Shown here piece by piece: positions 47,046 through 60,976 of a stretch of DNA of 64,000 nucleotides; the stretch's first letter is position 1; the number at the start of each line of letters is the position of its first letter. The stretch covers positions 5,882,001-5,946,000 of the forward strand of contig NC_051069.1 in the NCBI RefSeq assembly GCF_004664715.2, written 5' to 3'. This stretch comes from Peromyscus leucopus. Lineage: Eukaryota; Chordata; Mammalia; Rodentia; Cricetidae. The notes under the pieces were generated by a model that saw only the letters and a list, made by a program, of their open reading frames with translations, was not told where the DNA came from and did no database searches. Position numbers and translations under genes: made by a program.

Positions 47046-49647
47046 TTTATTATAATTTCTTATATTTTCAGTGTATGTCTTCATTACAATCATTGGTACA
47101 ATAAATATAGAAGTGCTAAACAGGCCATCATCACAGTGGCCTATGGATGAGAGGCACAGGGGGGACCCAAGGTACTGTCACCCCTGGTACTTTCTCAGGG
47201 CCAATCAGGAGGCCTTCGAAGAGTACTGAGAGGACAAGGAATAGAAATATGATTAAGACAGTCAGTGCAGCAAATTCTAGAATACCATTAAAGCCATGGA
47301 TACATGTTTTACTATAATGACAGATACTAAAAAACCACAGCGAGACTCAAGTTCTCCAGTTAGAGGCAGAGGAAAACTGCAGAAACCAGTGCCTCCCCCA
47401 GGTCCCAGGTGCATGCCCCACCCGCCCGTGCCCGGTGTTGGTCTTCTTCACCTGCCACGTGCCCAGCCCTGTGCCCACCCAGGCTCTCCTAGGCACCCAC
47501 CTTACACCTCACACAGCCGAGTTAAGGCATGTAAGGCAAGCTGTGCTTCGCACCCCACAGCACTGGCTTCCCTCAGTGGTGGCCAGAATGACTGGGAATA
47601 CGAAGAAAGCTGCATCTTCAAGAGTTAAAGGTTGACAGCGCTGATTCTCGGAGCACTCTGTCTGCCTCCCTGGCTCTGTTTCATCTCAGCCATGAGGACT
47701 GAACGAGGACTGAATGTCTGGGCCATGCTGAATGGGAAGAGGGAAGGAGAAAGGCCGCTGTTTTCACCTCCCACCACATCTCCCGTTGGGACCAGGCCTC
47801 GTGCCAGGGACGGCAGTCTCGCTGTGCTCTCACATAACTGGTCGGTGCATAGTTCTTTGAGACAGTCTTGCTGTCCTGGAGTGCTTTATGCTAGTTTCCG
47901 GCTGACGGTTCTGGCCCCCTGAACTGTGCTGCTGCTGCTGCTCCTTGAGGCTACTTGTCCTTACTGTGATGATGCCATCGGGCACGTCAGTGGCAAGGCC
48001 AGGAGGGCACCCAGACTCCAAGGCTGTCAGTGATCTTGTGTGCATGCACATACACTGCGTGTACACACACACACACACACACACCACACACACACACACA
48101 CCACACAGAGCCAAGCTCCCACTGGGTCACCTGTAACCTCGCCCAGTGAATTATGTTACAAAGACACGGGGCTGGCCACCATGAAAAGTTGTAATGGTAG
48201 AGAAAGATTTTTTTTTTTTTTTTTTTTTTTTATCAAATCAGAGGAAGGAGTAGAAGGGAAGAGATATCAAAACAAAAACAAACAAACAAACAAACAAAAA
48301 AACCCCTTGTGCTTCAAGAGGACATTCCATGCTGTCAAAATGAGACAAAATCAGAGACCTGCAAGGACCTAGCAATCAGGGGCTGGTGGCTGAGGCTCCT
48401 GTAGAGCCGTGGAGCTGACTGTTCTCCACAGAGCTCTCGCCTCTGTGGGAGGCACGTGAAGAAGGAATGAAGCATTCTCAGAAACTCTGTGACTGAGAGG
48501 GAAGGACAGGGAGAATCTTGGGAACATTCCATTGGTTTTGGTACGTAAATACCAGGACCTGGTTTGGCTCTGTGCAGCTAGCTTCCTGCTTTGAGAGTAT
48601 GAAAATACATTTTGACCGAACATCGTTTAGACTTCTCCACGGCCAGAGGAGTAGACAGTCCTGACCCTGAGTTGGCAGAAGGGATATCAGAGGAGGTTGA
48701 ACTGACATTTGGGCAAAAGAGACAAAGTTGCACAGTAGTCTTGCTTCTGTCTGTTTCCCGCGGGTTCAAAGCAGAGCAGATCGCTCATAAATCCCATCTA
48801 CTCCAGGAGAGAGAAAGCAATGGAGTAGAGGATGAAACACAACTGCCCTCCTGAGGCTAAGTAGGCGGTAACTTAGACTCAGTTTCTCTTCCACTGTCTC
48901 TTGATTCCAGTTCTGACTCCAGAGGAAGACTCCTGGCAGTGTCTGCCTTCCCCTTGCCTCCGTTTCCCCTTCCCCTGTCTCCCTTTTATCCCCACTAAGA
49001 CAGAACTTGAGCCCGCATGGCTGTAAGGTTTGGTCAGTGTCTCTAGCCCAAAAGACAGGACTGTGGAAATGCCCTAGTATAGTATAGTTTTTCTTTTTTT
49101 CTGATCATCTGATGCTTCCTGTTGCAACTCTTCCCCGTAGGCATGAGGTCAGGCTGGAGGGTCTGTCAGGGCAGAAGGAAATCCAAGGAAGACAGCTCCT
49201 CACTGAGGAAGGAAGCTGAGTTTCAAAAGCGTCACCCGAGCAAAGGACAGATGCTCTGGCCTGGAAGGTCAGAGAATAACTGGAATGTCCATGGCACTGG
49301 GGGCGTATCAAGATGAACCTAGGATGGAAGTGGTTTCCAAGCCCTAATAGTCCACCAGCAGGTTCGGTTTGTGACCCAGAATCCTAAATCTCCAGTCATC
49401 TCACGCAGCTAGAGAAATCCACGGAAAGCTCCTGCCCCCTAGTTCAGTTCATCCCACTCACTGGTCACCCTGGGGTGGTTGTGACAGCAGAACAGGGGAG
49501 GACCAGCTGGAAGCCTCACAAGAGTCTGGGGAAGGGGTTACAGTTGGGCTCGAGAGAACACCTGAGGTATTTCAAGTGTCCAGGGAGCCAAAGTATGTAG
49601 TGTCCAAAGCAAGGTCCTTCCTTGGATGTCTGAGAGTGCCAGGGACC
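47046..49647 (-). other. Car12: Probable Car12 3' UTR
   Basis: This is the DNA immediately 3' of the Car12 stop codon on the minus strand. The first perfect minus-strand AATAAA I find is at 47051-47046, giving a 3' UTR of about 2.6 kb. It includes a (CA)n tract (48066-48104) and an A21-type run on the minus strand (48211-48231). A long 3' UTR is plausible for CA12, but the true end is not shown by the sequence. Overlapping short open frames have no recognisable product. Confidence 0.45.
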
Positions 49648-49717
49648 TCAGGCGTGGGCCTCAGTCTCCTTCTTGATGGCTGGCTTATAAATGACTCCCT
49701 TGTTGTCACCTTTTCTG
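49648..49717 (-). CDS. Car12: Car12 last coding exon (cytoplasmic tail)
   Basis: 70 bases encode (S)[19 protein letters not shown], then AHA and TGA. This is the short cytoplasmic tail of CA12. The acceptor region reads 'cctgtag|cag', a tandem TAGCAG: use of the second AG would drop three bases and keep the frame, changing the joint from KKSRKGD to KKRKGD. Confidence 0.95.
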
Positions 49718-50468
49718 CTACAGGAACAATAAGAACACAAGTCTTGTTAGTCAAAGAGGAGAGAGAGGGAGCCAGAGAGCAGCCTGGCGCAGGTATGGAA
49801 TAAAGGAGTTTTAGAAGTCCAGATTCCTCTGGGGGCGGGGGAGGACGACGGACGACCTTTCTCTGTTGGACTTGGGAGAAAATGGTGTCACACCAAACTT
49901 TAACTAAAACAGAACCTATTTGCTTTCTATTTGTAAGGCCTGGTCATAGCAGACCTGCATCCTGAAGCAGGTCTTATTATTACTTCCACTTCAAACTTCT
50001 GATGCCATAATTGGAAACCATATTTTCCATACCAAGAAAAATAAATTGAGTTAAGAAAAGCCAAGCATGGCAATAAAACTATGGGCAAAGGCATTTATAG
50101 CTAATATGAGTGAGGGACCAGATTTTTCTTCATTTTTCTTTTTGGATTCATAGAAGAAACACCAGATGGAAAGATCTTAGTGCCAAGGCAGACACACATC
50201 GGAAGACTCGCCTAAGGTCTCACAGCTAACTAGTAATGGAGAAAGGCTGGTAGAGTCACCAGCACACCTGAGCACAGTCACCCTTAAATGACCAGTATTT
50301 CATGCAAGGAGCTAGACACTGGTGTTTGGAGAGCAGCACTCTTAGGGTAGCGTGGGTTATACAACAGGAGCTCTTCCTTCTGCAGAGCTGTCTCTCCTGA
50401 GAGACCAATCATCACGGGCACATAAGCCACACATTCAGAATGGGAATTCTGAATCCAAACCAACTCAC

Positions 50469-50556
50469 CTCTTCTTCCTTCTGAAGAGCCAAATAGACAC
50501 TGCCAGAACAATGGAGATGCCAAGAATACCAGCCAGGACCACGGAAAGGATGATAC
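50469..50556 (-). CDS. Car12: Car12 membrane-helix exon
   Basis: 88 bases encode (G)[19 protein letters not shown], then SIWLFRRKK. This is a single hydrophobic helix followed by a basic stop-transfer cluster. The spaced small residues (G, A, G, S) resemble the GxxxG/GxxxS pattern linked to CA12 dimer formation. The acceptor is 'cctcaccag' and the donor AAGAG|gtgagt. Confidence 0.96.
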
Positions 50557-51384
50557 CTGGTGAGGAGGCAGGGAGCACATGTCACATTCCTCCTTTTCCT
50601 CATTGATCCCTGGAGCACATGGGTGTGAAATGATGTCCTAGATATACAGTTGTCCTCAGGGCATTATGAGTCCCCCACCTCTGTTCTCAGGATTCTGGCC
50701 TCTGGCTTTGTGGGCTGTCTGGCTGGAGTGCTTAGGGGGCGCCTGCAAATTGCAGGGGTTTTCCCTCAGGGGCTCTCCAAGTTGCACAAGGATCATCTGA
50801 GGATCATGTTCACAATGTAGACTTCCCGAAAGGTCAGCCCTAAGAGACTTGGTTTGGTCTATTGGACCTGGGACCCAGGAAGCTACATTTTATTTTTCAA
50901 CATCTCCAGCTGATGATGCTGATGCTTGTGGTCTGTGAACCACACCTTGAGAAACCCTGGGCTACAGAATAAGATCTCAGTCTGCTTTTGCTTGCTGGAT
51001 GTAAGGTCTCTTGGGACGATTCTATCAATGTTGCCCCCAATTTTCACTGCTGCAGTCCCAAACAACCGACCCCGTGGCCAAGATCATGTGACCAGCCACC
51101 TGACCTTGGGCTTAGGTATGTTTTTAAACAGTGCCCTCCAACCTTAACCAACAGGATGTCTTAAATGGGATTTTTGCATACACACCACAGAGTGATTCAG
51201 TCTTTCATTAGAGAAACATTTGATTGACAGTTCATTTTTTAATTAGAGAGCAGCTTGAGCGATACCAGAAGCCAAAGCGACAGCAGAGAAGCAGAAAAGA
51301 TGGGCTGAAAGTATCACAAAGCCCAGATCACATGAAAATCACGGGATCACCCAGGTGTAACATGCACACTCAGGAGGCACATAC

Positions 51385-51414
51385 CCAGGCTCAGTCCTGT
51401 GTCGGTAAGGAGTC
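51385..51414 (-). CDS. Car12: Car12 30-base cassette exon (juxtamembrane stalk)
   Basis: A tiny exon between 'tttgaagtag' and |gtatgt encodes the stalk (G)LLTDTGLSL(G) immediately before the membrane helix. It matches the mouse Car12 stalk as I recall it. Its length is a multiple of three and its phases match the flanking exons, so skipping would remove ten residues in frame. Human CA12 has a comparable short exon that is alternatively used. The acceptor has a poor pyrimidine tract. Confidence 0.88.
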
Positions 51415-52206
51415 CTACTTCAAAGGGGGGAGAAGAGATTGGAGGTTAATCTAGAGCCAGACCACGATGGAGCTGACCAGTGCATAGCATAAAACTCTTA
51501 TTTTTGTTTGATATTCCAGGGCTTATTCAGATTTTAAGGATGGTGACCCCTGTCTTAGGTTGATGGGGTAGGGAAATTCCCGCCTAGGGATCCATACTGT
51601 TTCCTCCTCCATTCTCTGTTCCTTTACCACAGTCACTTTCTTTGCTAGGGCAAGACTTCAATTTTTAATCATGGTGGCCAAAGAGGCACAGTGAAGCTGG
51701 ATAAGAATTAGCCTACCTTGGCAAGTTTTCTATTTCTCTGGCACCTGTCTTTCTCAGTGAGGAACCTACCACCAGCCTTCTCCCCTCTCCCTCCTACTCT
51801 AACGTCACGCTTTGGCTCGCTCTTTCCCACATCTGCTTGGTCCTACTGGACAAACTCCTCTACTATACCAATGCATCTTCTCTGCTTCATGAGACTGAGG
51901 CATTATGACTTCCCCCAAGGAATCACTATTAGGAGTAAGCAGGATGAGTTTAGAGTTCTAAGGGGTACCCAGCCATCGAAGGTAAAATCCCACAGCCTAA
52001 TAGGGATCTCCGAGGGCGTAGTCACCTGTGACTGCATCTTTCTGAATAAACGGAGGACCCCAATCACAACATCCTCCCTGAGCGGCCCCTAGCCTGCCTC
52101 CTATAGGTTAGCACTACTCTTCTCTTCCTCTCAGCCAGGTCCTCCATCTAAAGAAGTCTGTTTACACACACCCTCTTCTCGGGTGCTTTTCTGAAACTTT
52201 ACAGAA

Positions 52207-52231
52207 CGCGCGCGTGCGTGCGTGCGTGCAT

Positions 52232-52273
<42 letters not shown>
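52207..52273. repeat. (CG)n/(TGCG)n/(TG)n microsatellite
   Basis: Alternating purine-pyrimidine DNA passing from 'cgcgcgtgcgtgcgtgcg' to about 18 TG units. Confidence 0.97.
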
Positions 52274-52277
<4 letters not shown>

Positions 52278-55200
52278 ATGTGCACGAGTGTGTGTGCCTC
52301 CCTGCCTGCTTTTCTGTCTATTCATGGTGTTCGTTCTAACTCACACTGGGAGCCTGAGTGTGACAGGCTGTGGTAACCTGGTATAGTCTGCACCTGTATA
52401 GCCCACCATAGGAACCAAGATACTAGGTGACCCCTGGCCAAGTGTGAGGTGCCAGCAGAGGGGAATAATTCACCCTTGGGGCTTTCATCATATCGAGGCA
52501 CAAGACCTGAGGCTGCAGGGTAAGGTTTTGCTCACCTGCCTTCTCCTATCCTGTGGCCAGAGTCTGGCTGATTCCCCAGGAGCCATAATACCTGTACCCC
52601 TTCTCTACTATCCTGCAATTTCACACCAAGCCTGCCAAGCCTCCGAGACAAGCCTGAGTAGCCCTGGCTGCTGAGAGAGTAAACTGAGTAGACATCAGGA
52701 GAGTGTCCCCAAGGATAGGTGGACTGTTCCTGTTCTGACTGGCCACCACCAGGGGTTCATAGCTCTTAAGTAGCTCCCCTGGTCAGATCGTCTGCCCAGG
52801 CCTCCCTGGTAAACTGAGCACAGGGAACAATGTGTGTCTCGAGATATACATAGGACAGGTTCCCACTCAGGGAGAATTTTATGCATATTGTGTGCTCCCC
52901 CTAGCCTGGGGTGCCAGCACAGTACAACTTAGTATTTGAGTTTGCTGGGGGGTGTTGTTTGTTTGTTTTTAAATGGTACCCAGAGACCTTGCTCATTTCT
53001 ATCTTAAACAAGCTCTGGCCGTTTCTTCTCTAACCCTGTGATGAAACACAATTTTGTTCCTCAAGCTCCAGAAGCTTTTAGTGCTGATCCAGACACACAA
53101 GGCTGTCACCAGCTAGCCACCTGGCTAGGTTGTCCAAGCTGGACCGTCTCTTTCACAGTCACCATAACATGTGAGAGCCACATGGGCCCAAACAGCTGAG
53201 CTTTCCTACCACATGGCTGAAGGAGTTGTCTGTGTGCTATGGTCTTGGGTTGCTGAGCAAAACCCATGGAGATCTAGGCCCTACAGTGATACTTTTCTCC
53301 AGAGAGGCCCAGCTTGGTGGCTTCTCTGGAGGAGGAGTCCAGCGTTCCCTTGCTTGCTCTGCAGTATTTTGACAATAGCATAATTGAACCCAGTGCTCCA
53401 ACCCAAGTTTTTCACTCCTAGGTGGACTCTGTCAGGGACTAAATTGTCTCTCTTTGGAAACAATGATATGAGCCCACACAGCAGTGAAGACAAAGACAGT
53501 TCCAGAGACTGGAATAAGTGAATTTTTAACTAAGACGTTGATGTTGAAAAAAAAAAAAAAAAAAACAAAGCAGCTAAGGTGCCAAGGAAGAAAAACGCTT
53601 GGCGAAGGGTGTCACCATAACAGTTCTACCTCCCCAGGATGCTCAAGGCAGGAAGGTGTGGTTAGAATGCCATCCTACCAATTTAGGCCGTACCAACCAA
53701 GGTCTGCAGAAAAAGACCTTGCTCAGCGGGTTTGAGGCCCACGGAAGATAGGGCCAAAGCATCTGCTGACTAAAGAGCCAGGGAGCTAGCAATGAGCCTT
53801 TCAGGGCATAGGGAGAAATGTCTAGATAACTTGAGAACTCGAGCCAGAAAAAGAAAGCAACGTATTTCTCAGCAGAGGCTCAGCCAGGTGAGGCTAGTCT
53901 CTGGGCAGCTAGAGTACTGTTATCAAAGATGGTGCAGGATGGGCTGAGCTGGAGAAGGTTGTGTTCAGCTTAAACAAAGAAATTAGTTGTTTCCAAACAG
54001 GGACAAAACATGTAATTCCTAAAGAAGAATGATGAGACAGATGGGGGAAACGGAGAGAGGCTTGCTCTCAGAGGTGGTCCATGACAGCCAGCTGATGAGA
54101 ACCTAGCGGAAAAGACTCCTGAGATAGATAACTCAAGCTGAGAAGCCGGGCGAGCACTGCCTGCTCAGTGCCTCCAGAGAGCACTTAGGAACCAGCCAGA
54201 GTGGACAGAGATAGGGCAACACGACACACAAAAGGAAATTGCGCACAGGTGCAGACAGCCGCCTTGTCCAGGAAGGCAGAACACCTGGAGAAGGTCAGGA
54301 ACTGCTTGGCACAAAGGCCCCTTACTACCTGGACTAGCTGGCTCAGGAGCTGCCTCTTCCACTGGCATCTGGCTGCACCGAGGATGCTGGGTAACTGCTT
54401 TTGAGGTGTTCTGAAGCCTCAAGTACAAACACAGACAAGTCCAGCCCGGAGAGCAAGCACTCATTTACACATCTTGGAGTACCTGGAAAAACAGTCTAGT
54501 ATTTTCTAGTTCTACGTTCAATTCTGTTTGATTGTGGGATGTAATCTCTCATTTCAAAGTCCCCAGAGCCAACAGGTTATGCAGGGATGATATATCTTCA
54601 GTGGTCTCCAGTCTTATGACGGGAGCCAGGACAGTTTAGGTTTACCAGGGGTTTGGTTGCTTATGAACATGACATTGACTTAGAATGATAACAAGTTACT
54701 CTTATTATATTATTATATTGTACCCTTAGGCTATAAGCCTCAGAGTCAAGTGACTGCCGTGTTAACGTTCTTTTCCAGTTGTACTTGGCTTAGGAAAACA
54801 CCCTCAGTGACCAAGCACACATTGCTGCTGCCTTTGGAGGGTATTTTTCAACCAGGCAATGTTTTTCATCAACCCTGTATAATCCAGTGAGAGAATAACT
54901 TCTCCAAAGAAACCTGCCAAAAAGGCACCACTAGGCAGATTATAAAGTAGATGGCTTATAAAACTGTAATAGAAACTGAGGGCTTTGTCTCCCAGATTGC
55001 AAGCCTGCCTGCCACACTGTTCTGAGCCAGGTACCATGCCAGCTCTTGAACTTTGAGTTGCATTCAGTGGTCCAGGCTGTCAGGGATTAAGGGATGATGG
55101 CTAATAGGATGGGGAGCTTATATCCCCGTCATCTCAGAGGCACAAAAACTGTGACATCAGTTGGCAACTTCCTCCAGGCCTTTAAAACTCAGTGGCAAGT

Positions 55201-55460
55201 TCGAGTCTTGAATTTCCCTTACATATGGTTTTATTTTAATATGGTTGGAAAACTTAGAAATTTGACAACTGGCCAGGTGTATGTGTAAACCATTCTAGAG
55301 AGAAGATACTGGGGAGGGAAGGGAAAAGGAAATGGTCAGTTATATTCTTTTAGCAAGCTTATAACATGCACCAGGCACAGTGCCAGGAATAAAGAAGGAA
55401 TGAGACGCGAGACATCAGGCATCCTTTCCCTAAGGATGTAAGTGTATAGTGTATAACAGT

Positions 55461-55461
55461 C

Positions 55462-55525
<64 letters not shown>

Positions 55526-55535
55526 CCTACCTATC
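55461..55535. repeat. (TCTG)n(TCTA)n tetranucleotide microsatellite
   Basis: A few 'ctgt' units followed by about 14 'ctat' units and a 'ctac' end. Confidence 0.97.
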
Positions 55536-57114
55536 TCTGGTTTGACTGTATTGTAATAAATAATTACTTGGTTAAGTGCCACATACCACAATCGAGATGA
55601 ACAAATCAGATGAAAGAGGCCGGTAATAAGCCACCTCCAGGGTAATAGGGAGGGTTTCTGAGAGAGTGTGATTAAAAGTCTTAAAAGAACTTTGAGAATG
55701 AGAGGGAACCATTCCAGACAAAAGGAATAGTGTATGTGCCTTCCTGTCTTAGGAGGCCCTGCAGTGTGGGAGGCCGAGGCTGAGAGGGCAGGGATGACGG
55801 CCACAGAGAGCTGACATGGGAGGATCAGCCGGGCCTCACCAGGAATGGGTCCATCCTTATGCCTGTCCCCTTTCCAGCTGTTGTTCCTGACCTCAGCCTG
55901 CTCTGAGTCAGGGGCTTGTCAACAGGAGCAAGAGGGAATGTGCGGGGTGGGGGTGGGATTTTGTTGGGGGGTTGATTTTTTTTCTGTCCCATAGTGCACA
56001 GCTGGGGCATGCTAGGGAAACTCGTGGCGTGTTGAGGGGACTGGGACTTCACTTCTTAGTACATTTGAAGATTGCTGCTCACAGTTCAGACCCCTGATCC
56101 AGGTCTGGGAATCTGAAGGTAGGAAGTTCTCTGTTTTCCCATTGGATGCCTTGGAAGAATTAATGATACTCTTCCATCTAATAGCTTTTATTTATAAATA
56201 GAAAGTTGAAGAAACACAAGGTCAATAACCACGGCATATAAGTTCTAGTCTCAAAAAAAATTAATCATCCATCTTAGCTGGATAAAATTTCTCTCTTTTG
56301 AAAGTTTTTCTAAAACTATGCAGGTCTGTCCAGGATAAGCAGACTCTAATTATGTTACTGTGCAAATGGCATTGGTTAGGCCCTCCCCCTTGATGTCCAG
56401 CAAGCTCAATAGTACAGCACACTCACTCATATAAATGCCCCTCAGCTGGCTCTAGATCCCTAGTGAGTGACATGCAGTTCCTCAGAGCAGGCCCACTAAA
56501 GACATGATTATAGAAACTTTTTGGCCTTTTCTTGTCTCTCCAGTTTCCCTGCCCCAACATGCCTAAAAGGAAATAGACAATATTAGTATTTAGGTTTGAT
56601 AGACTCTTGCCTTACTATCCATCACCATTTGGACTCAGAGTTGGGGTCATGGACTGGGAAGAAATGAACCCATTTCTGGGCCCTGGCCTGTGCTTTTTCC
56701 AGCATCCTCACTTAGGGTACCTGGCTCTCAGGAAACCTGAGCTGAATTTAGGTGAGTCTCCTTTCTGGCACCCCACCTTGAGGGCAAGCTCAAGTCTTCC
56801 ATTTTCCAGAGCCCCTGCAGGACCTACAGCTTTCCATCTGGAGCAGGGACTTTAAGCCATCCAAACGGCCACCAAGTGAGGTGGGAAGAAGACAAGGGAT
56901 GATGAGGGCCCTGAAGAAAGGTGCTCAGATGAAGGGTCTGCAGACTTTTCCAAGGGAGCCTAGGTCTCTCTCTGACCACTTCTCCTAGCCTTCCTGGGTT
57001 ATATAAGAAGGATAGTTACTTAGGTTCTAAAGGGGTATGGGAACAAGGCTTCTCTTGGGTTAGTTAGTTTGGGGTCATCATCACGAGACTCAGGTTTTCA
57101 GGACATCATACAAT

Positions 57115-57345
57115 ACAGACTAGAGATGGCTCTGTGGTTAAGAACACTGGTTGATTTTCCAGAGGAGTTGGGTTAGATTCCCAACACGCACAGTGTTGGA
57201 AATAGTGATTCACAACTGTCTATAACTACAGTTCAATGGAATCCAACACCCTGTGCTGATCTCCTGGGGCACCAGGCATACACATTATACAGACATACAT
57301 GCAGACAAAATACCTATAGACATATAAAATAAAAATAAAAATTTA
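57115..57345 (+). mobile_element. B2/B3-type SINE
   Basis: 'agagatggctctgtggttaa' and 'tccagaggagttgggttaga' are a diverged B2/B3; the tail 'ataaaataaaaataaaaatt' ends near 57345. Confidence 0.8.
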
Positions 57346-57365
57346 ATTAAAAAAATAAAGATCAT

Positions 57366-57532
57366 GCTGGGCGGTGGTGGCGCACGCCTTTAATCCCAGC
57401 ACTCGGGAGGCAGAGCCAGGCAGATATCTATGAGTTCAAGGTCAGCCTGCGCTACCAAGTGAGTCCCAGGAAAGGCGCAAAGCTACACAGAAAAACCCTG
57501 TCTCGAAAAAAAAAAAGCAAAAAAATAAATAA
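57366..57532 (+). mobile_element. B1 SINE
   Basis: 'gctgggcggtggtggcgcac' and 'tttaatcccagcactcggga', then 'aggcgcaaagctacacagaa' and 'ccctgtctcgaaaaa', form a well-preserved B1. 'aataaagatca' lies on both sides (57354 and 57532), a probable target duplication. Confidence 0.95.
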
Positions 57533-60500
57533 ATAAAGATCAGAGCATGTGATACTCAACTTTAGAATCCTATACTAATGGGGAGAAAACCAGTCTTAAG
57601 CCTACAAAGTCACTGACCAATCCCTGCGATAGTGGTTCCCAATGGGGCCATTTTGCCTCATCTCCCCTAGAGAACTGGGCAATGTCTAGAGATACTGTTT
57701 GAATATCACAAGTGGACACATGCCACAGGCATCTCATAGGTAAGGATGAGGGACACCTGCTAATGCTGCAGGGCAAGGGAGGCCCCACTATAAGAATTAT
57801 TCTGCCCCATGTGTCAGTAGTGCCAGAGTTGAGAAACCCCTCTCTAGGGCTACATCGTGGCTAAAGTACAAGCGCCTTTCAGGCAGAAAGCACGTTCTGT
57901 GCTGCTTTTATAAGCATGTTCTAGTAATAGCAGTTAAATCGTTCAGCCCTATGTGTTTCAATTTGATTAAATCTCAGAACACACACACACACACACACAC
58001 ACAGCACACACGCCCTTGCATTTTCTCTCCTAGAGATTTTCTTTGCTTTCTTTTCCTGGAAGAATGTGTGGATTCCTTAGCTCTCATTAACTTTGGAAGG
58101 AAACTGCATAGAACAGACCCTAATCATCAATGGGCCTCCATGGAAGAGTCTGCAAAGAACTGAACCCAAATCACTCAGGGGTCATGTGGACAAACAGGCC
58201 CATGTTATAATCCTGAAAGTGCATGTTAACCAGACCTGCCCCAGGTTGGCTGGGAGAGGCCTTTGTGGATTCCGGCACCTGTGGGCAGAGGAGGGCAGGA
58301 GCTGAGCTTCCGAGGGGCTGCTGCTGCTTCTTGCCTCAGGAAGCAGCCTTGCTTGCTGCCTGTGTTTTGGAGTATGAGGAAAGGAGTACTTTGGCCAAGT
58401 TTCTATAATCAGTGTCTAAAAGTTTGCCTTGGACTGCTGCAGATTCTCCAAGGAGAAAGCCTTGCCTCGCCTTGCCTCATGGAAGCAGCATCTCTGATTA
58501 AGCCATGCGGGAGGGACTGTGGCAAAGCTACCTTTGGGCTTTGGGCTTGATGTCCTAAGCCAGGGATTAGTCTTCAAGCTTCTGTCTAGAGCCCTCTCAG
58601 TCTACTCCAGCCAGACTTGCAGGATCTACCAAAGCACTCAGCTGCAAAGCTGCCTGTATGATCCAGTCTACAAGCAGCTACTTAGACCTGAGCCCATCTG
58701 AGAAGACGGCTAATTAGCGCCAATGCCACAGTCCATCGGTACAAGTGGGGGTTACTTTTAGTTGTCATAATCAAATTCCTGCACGGTTTCTTCTGATCCT
58801 CTGTAACTGCCCCCAAACACTGACCCTGCAATGTAAAGTCAGGATTGGCAGGTATTAGTATCCATTTTGAATCGTAGTTTGTTGGCGCTGAAAGGATGTC
58901 AGAGTAGGGTCTCCAGCCTGGCATCCTGTGGCCAAGGAAACCAGGGCCAAAGAACGGCGTGCTTTGTTCACATCATACAGTCAGGAGAAAACAAAGCAGT
59001 GCCTTGAGCCGAAGTCTCCTGACTTCAGGGAAAGCATCTGTTACCCTCTTTCAGGTACTTATACAGACTAGATTAGAGGGCAGCTCTTAAATCCCTTGAA
59101 CCATAAGCAAAAATCTTGCCTGATCTTTGTGGACTATGGTCCTCACCTCTAGGCTTTTAAATTTAAGAACTGAAGTATCCATACAGCGTATGATGCCTCA
59201 CATCCATAACCCCAACCTCTTAAGAGGCTGAGGCAGGAGAACCACAGCGGCCAGCCTGGACCTATGTAGTGGCTTGAAAGGCAGCCTGAACTGTAGGAGA
59301 CCTTGTCTCAAGAACACAGAGAACTGAAGCACCTTCGTTCAATTCCACATACTTCATAGTCTACTTAGAAGAACAGGAAGGAGAACATAATGGAGAGCAA
59401 ATGAAATCCTCCCGAGCATTCAGATCATTCCCTAGCAAACAACTGAGCTGTCATGTCACTGTCTTACACATTCTCAGGTGACAGGAAGGGCTACCCAGCT
59501 CCCAGATTGTGTTTCAGCCTCAGAAACTGAAGAGATGGGGAATGACCTTAATTGAGTGGTATCTGGAGAGAACACAAGGCACAAATGCTCGGGCATGAGG
59601 TTATCCCACAGAGACAGCCTACAGACATAATGCTGGCCATGTCAATGGGTCCGTTCAGAAGGGCCGATTTCTAATGCCTCTGGGAAGGGCTTTGAAAGGC
59701 AGTCTTCACTGGCTCGTGACTAAACTGAGCAGATGACGGTTATAATCTCACACAGTAAAGGAACAACAGCAATAAAAAGCATCAGGTGAGATGAAATGCA
59801 CGACTCCTCTAGCAGGTGGGCTTATGGATTGTTTTAAAATATGAACGCCTGGCCCTGTCGAGCTCTGAGTGACCTAATGAGATGGCGGGGGCCGCTTCTG
59901 CAGACCTGCACTGCTTCTGACAGGTTTGGCAAGGCTCAGGAAGGCATGGTGAGAAAGTTGCCTCAGAGGTTTGAAGATGGGTGTGGATAGTAAGAGTTCT
60001 CCTTCTCCCCCAGGACCACTTTCAGTGTACTGATGGAGGCACTGAGCAAGTGAAACGCTAATTTCCTCCTAGTCACCACAGTTACAGACTTAGAAGGAAT
60101 GATGAGTTCCTAGCAGTTGGAATACACCAAACTATTAAGTTTTATTCAGCTCGGAATGTGTTTGCTGGTGCTTAGACAAAAAACAAAAAACAAAACAAAA
60201 CAAACAAACAAAAAAGCTGTGAACCAGAGTGCTTTCTTGCTAATGGGTCCTGCTACATTAGACTTTGAGCGGATGTGGCCATGAACATGGATTATGTCCT
60301 TGGCCTTACAAAGAAGCATCTATGGATGCTTGTAGTATATAGTCACCTCCTTCAGCCTAGGGCAGGGCATATGTAGCCCTTGATACCAAGAGAGTCTAGG
60401 GTGGGAAGTTAGAAGTCTCTCCTCGTGCAAAGGATTCCAATGTGTCGTAGGATAAGGAACCATTCTTCAGAGCAGAGAAGTCCCCAAGAACATTTCATTC

Positions 60501-60730
60501 CCCACCTGTAGGTGACTCCCAGAATTAAGGGCTCTGGTCTGTGTACCTCAGGGTCCTGGCCTTCTCTCCAAAGACTCAAGGAAGTGGAGACCAGTGAAGG
60601 GGCACTGCAGTAGCCCCCACACCAAAGTTCTAGACGTGCTTTGGTTCCTTGGCAGCCAGGGGACTCTTCGCCAGTCTCCTAAGGGCATTGCTTCCTTGGT
60701 AGGAAACACACATCTGGCAGCACACTGCTA

Positions 60731-60976
<246 letters not shown>

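Noticed and set aside
52535..52590. Candidate extra Car12 exon near 52540
   Set aside because: A donor-like site exists on the minus strand, but the length would be 28 bases and out of phase. The true short exon was found at 51385-51414 with matching phase and family sequence.
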